Shown here: one piece after another, positions 5,834 through 7,575 of the stretch
How positions within the stretch are numbered: position 1 is the first letter of the stretch
Layout of the letters: the number at the start of each line of letters is the position of its first letter
DNA from: Dysgonamonadaceae bacterium
GTDB lineage: Bacteria > Bacteroidota > Bacteroidia > Bacteroidales > Azobacteroidaceae
Direction: 5' to 3'
Assembly: GCA_031276105.1 (NCBI GenBank)
Contig: JAISNS010000115.1
Location: 1 to 7,575 of the forward strand
Length of the DNA: 7,575 nucleotides
Made by a program: the position numbers and the translations under genes
Notes under the pieces: model-generated
Database searches by the model: none
The model's input: the letters and a program-made list of their open reading frames with translations, nothing else
Told to the model about the DNA's origin: nothing

Positions 5834-5875
5834 TGTAAAGTTATTTTACAAGCTGTGTAAAGTTATTTTACAAGC
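5834..5875. promoter_or_regulatory. Two perfect 20-bp palindromic repeats, likely activator sites
   Basis: TGTAAAGTTATTTTACAAGC occurs exactly at 5834-5853 and 5856-5875, 22 bp apart, so both sites face the same side of the helix. Each contains the dyad TGTAAA-N5-TTTACA, the layout of a dimeric regulator site. They lie 54-95 bp upstream of the -24 element, where sigma-54 enhancer-binding activators normally bind. The regulator is not identified. Confidence 0.65.
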
Positions 5876-5929
5876 GATAGGCTCTGAGCGTCCACTTGCG
5901 TTTCGGGTAACGAACCAAAGAAAATCAAA

Positions 5930-6118
5930 TTAACCGGTATCCTTGCCGTTGATTTTATCGTTCAGATTTATATCCAACAAAACAATATCCGGCTGATTCT
6001 GCGTAAAAAGCGCGATGGTTTCCTCGCCCGAAACCGAAAAAAACACGCTAAATCCTTTTTGTTCAAAATGCCAACGAATAACGTAAGCGAAATCTTGGTT
6101 ATTTTCGGCAATTGTAAA
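5930..6118 (-). pseudogene. Response-regulator receiver domain fragment
   Basis: This is an open stretch of 62 codons without a start codon. It reads FTIAENNQDFAYVIRWHFEQ, KGFSVFFSVSGEETIALF, and QPDIVLLDINLNDKINGKD, then a TAA at 5930-5932. This is a receiver domain from beta-1 to shortly past the phospho-acceptor (D49 in LLDINL). The first few residues are missing, as are the rest of the receiver and the output domain. The acidic pocket (normally DD or ED) reads EN. It follows the kinase remnant in the order kinase then regulator, as in RprXY-type operons, and the two are fused out of frame near 6111-6120. It cannot make a working regulator. Confidence 0.75.
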
Positions 6119-6450
6119 ACTTGTTGAAAATATGAGGTAAATCTTCTTTCGTTATTTCTGTTCCATTATCCGCAACAGTTACTTCTATGAAATCGTTATT
6201 AATAATAGCCTGAATTTCAATGGTTACTTCTTCATGGGAATATTTGATAGCATTTTCAATCAGGTTTTTTATCGCATGGGGGAAATGCATGGGATCGAAC
6301 CAACAGTTTGTAATTTTATCCGAATAATCGGTGTTGAAATGAATAATCTTTCCATTGGAAAGGGAACAGGCGGTGATAATTTCATCAATACCGCTTTTCA
6401 AGTTACCTTGTTGCCGGTGGGCAGTTGTTTGCAAATGTTCGGCATACGAC
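6099..6450 (-). pseudogene. Histidine kinase fragment (HATPase domain only)
   Basis: The longest read from the TTG at 6434 is 111 residues; the homologous-looking frame continues upstream as SYAEH to about 6450, then hits a stop at 6468. Visible parts are a pre-N-box strand (GKIIHFNTDYSDKI, FDPMHF), the N-box NLIENAIKYS (57-66, N61 for Mg-ATP), the G1 box VADNGTEI (D89, with E where the second Gly of DxGxG should be) and the F-box HIFNKFY (101-107). Sensor, membrane segments, phospho-accepting His helix and the G2 box are all absent. The 5' end is cut by the plus-strand block starting near 6451, and the 3' end is fused to the receiver remnant. Confidence 0.8.
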
Positions 6451-6457
6451 TGAAAGG
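6451..6457 (+). repeat. 7-bp word at the left junction (pairs with 7233-7239)
   Basis: TGAAAGG lies exactly where kinase homology ends and barrel homology begins. The same word in the same orientation lies at 7233-7239, where C39 homology ends and the permease stop codon follows. It may be a short target duplication, microhomology used in recombination, or chance. Confidence 0.4.
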
Positions 6458-7130
6458 AAATCCGGAATTAATACCAATGATCGAACATACTATTGAATTA
6501 GGTAGCGTCATCAAACGGAATCTCAATGTAAGCGCAGCTTATAAAATACAGGAAAATTTACCGGTTTACATGATTGCACCAAGTTCTCAAAATGAAAACA
6601 TTTTATTAAACAAACCGGTCAATATTCCAAAGTCGTCTTTGTTGGATTTTACAGCAACTTATATTTTTTTGACTGGTTCATTCACAACCAATTTGATAGG
6701 AAATATGGCTATTCCTTTTGTAGAATATCCGTACAAAGGCAAAATTGAAAAGAGCAATATTCCTCTTTATCAATTAGCTACGATGAATCAATATGTAATT
6801 AATCCAACGTTATTTCTATTTTGCAATTTTGGTTTTAAAAGTAAATACAGTTCTATTAATAACGTTATTTCACCAACTTACCGGCTAACAGCAGGCGTTA
6901 ACTGGATTTTGATGCAGGGAAAAATGATTTTAACGCTGTTCGGAAACGATTTGCTTCACAAATCCGAGCCTGCCATTACGTCTAAATATGGCGTGGTGCA
7001 ATTTGGACAAAGTTCCGACCCCGATACGCGAATGGTTGGCATAACCTTGAAATACAATATGAACGGCTTCCGGAATATTTTTAAGAAAAGCGAGAGCAAT
7101 CAACAAGATTTGGAAAGAATAATCAAATGA
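6451..7130 (+). pseudogene. 3' part of an outer-membrane beta-barrel (OMP_b-brl_3-like) gene
   Basis: The plus frame is open from 6234, but only the part from about 6451 looks real; earlier codons are antisense to the kinase remnant. It begins KGNPELIPMIEHTIELG, the GNPxLxP motif that starts the last third of TonB-receptor-like barrels. Alternating strands follow, such as NVSAAYKI, LDFTATYIFL and YRLTAGVNWILM, and the final strands MILTLFGNDLL and RMVGITLKYNMNG, then a charged tail ending in a TGA at 7128-7130. About 226 residues remain of a family usually near 700-900, so signal, plug and most of the barrel are missing. It overlaps the C39 gene by ATGA, so the two came from one operon, probably for peptide export. 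Confidence 0.75.
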
Positions 7131-7288
7131 AAAAGTTTCCGATTTGCATACAGCACGATGTAATGGATTGTGGCGCAGCATGTATTAAAATATTGGCAGA
7201 GTATTATGGACAATCTTTTTCACTCAATGAATTGAAAGGTTACGAAATATTCAGCGCCTGCGTGGGATTCGTGCGCGCCGCCTTATAA
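7127..7288 (+). pseudogene. 5' stub of a C39-peptidase ABC transporter gene
   Basis: It starts at the ATG at 7127, overlapping the barrel stop. MKKFPICIQHDVMDCGAACI and KILAEYYGQSFSLNELKGY are the opening of a C39 (bacteriocin-processing) peptidase domain, with the oxyanion Gln Q9 and catalytic Cys C15 in DCGAAC. Full-length members (about 700-730 residues) add the catalytic His/Asp, a membrane domain and an ATPase, all lost here. Homology stops after residue 39 (about 7243). The next 14 codons are antisense to the end of the second permease gene and stop at 7286-7288. In complete form this protein cleaves Gly-Gly leaders and exports the peptide. Confidence 0.82.
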
Positions 7289-7575
7289 CTCTGTACGCTG
7301 ACGGTCAACAAAGTAATCAGCAAAACGATCCCTCCGCTCAGGAGAAATACCCACCCGTGAACGGCGGTTTTATAGGCGAAATTTTCCAACCACCGGTCAA
7401 CGATAAACCAAGCGGTCGGGACGGCAATCACCCATGCGACGCCAAATTGTAACAGCACGTTGCGGTTGAGCATCAGGATGATTTCGCGGATGCTGGAACC
7501 GTTGACTTTGCGGATAGCGATTTCTTTGGCTTTGTATTTGGCATTGAATACAATAAGCCCGTAAATACCCATCAC
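7240..7575 (-). CDS. C-terminal end of a second FtsX-like permease, open at the right edge
   Basis: These are 111 in-frame codons ending in TAA at 7240-7242 and open at the window edge; the GTG there is only the edge and not a start. The FtsX motif KEIAIRKVNG (17-26) precedes two helices near 41-59 and 75-94, and the protein ends AARTNPTQALNIS, the usual NPxxALxxx tail of this family. It matches the layout of the last FtsX domain of the 3400-5745 permease but with a different sequence, so it is a paralogue and not a copy. It was presumably followed by the kinase-regulator genes before the foreign block entered. Confidence 0.88.
   Translation of the reverse strand: MMGIYGLIVFNAKYKAKEIAIRKVNGSSIREIILMLNRNVLLQFGVAWVIAVPTAWFIVDRWLENFAYKTAVHGWVFLLSGGIVLLITLLTVSVQSYKAARTNPTQALNIS

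Noticed and set aside
6234..6450. N-terminal 72 codons of the plus-strand frame leading into the barrel fragment
   Set aside because: They are antisense to kinase N-box coding and have no barrel features; the frame is open by chance upstream of the junction.
6930..7181. Minus-strand 83-codon frame
   Set aside because: Antisense to the last barrel strands and the C39 start, both of which have recognisable motifs.

Overview
The window looks like a Bacteroidota chromosome, most likely order Bacteroidales. The signs are TAnnTTTG-type promoters, a secreted BspA-like leucine-rich-repeat protein ending in what looks like a type IX sorting domain, eight-helix FtsX/MacB-type permeases, an OMP_b-brl_3-type barrel fragment, and a DUF3791/DUF3990 gene pair. 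No rRNA, tRNA, CRISPR array or intact insertion sequence was seen. Species level cannot be called.

Layout. (1) 1-1349, minus: a secreted LRR_5 protein with eleven 23-residue repeats, running off the left edge. (2) 1351-1509: an intergenic gap holding a 13-bp inverted repeat in the leader of the LRR gene and a run of degenerate 23-bp tandem units that form large hairpins. (3) 1519-1739, minus: a small unrecognised gene that appears frameshifted, with a textbook Bacteroidota promoter at 1848-1879. (4) 1751-3193, minus: a tight cluster of DUF3791 protein, DUF3990 (ADP-ribosyltransferase-like fold) protein, an antitoxin-like small protein, and a PIN/VapC-like toxin broken after about 45 residues. 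Its promoter is at 3222-3252. (5) 3400-5745, minus: a full-length FtsX-like ABC permease. A sigma-54-like -24/-12 element lies just upstream, and two perfect 20-bp palindromic repeats sit where a sigma-54 activator would bind. (6) 5930-6450, minus: remnants of a histidine kinase and a response-regulator receiver domain, joined by a deletion. (7) 6451-7243, plus: the 3' third of an outer-membrane barrel gene overlapping, by ATGA, the first 39 codons of a C39-peptidase ABC transporter. This block is cut at both ends. (8) 7240-7575, minus: the C-terminus of a second FtsX-like permease, running off the right edge.

How the parts relate. The left half is a toxin/antitoxin-like island beside a surface protein. 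The right half is a decayed envelope-stress or export locus: permeases plus two-component remnants, interrupted by a piece of a peptide-export operon in the opposite orientation. The foreign block is flanked at both apparent junctions by the same 7-bp word (TGAAAGG), which fits a target duplication, microhomology-mediated recombination or an assembly chimera. The number of truncated genes (PIN, small gene, receiver, kinase, barrel, C39) is the most striking property of the window.
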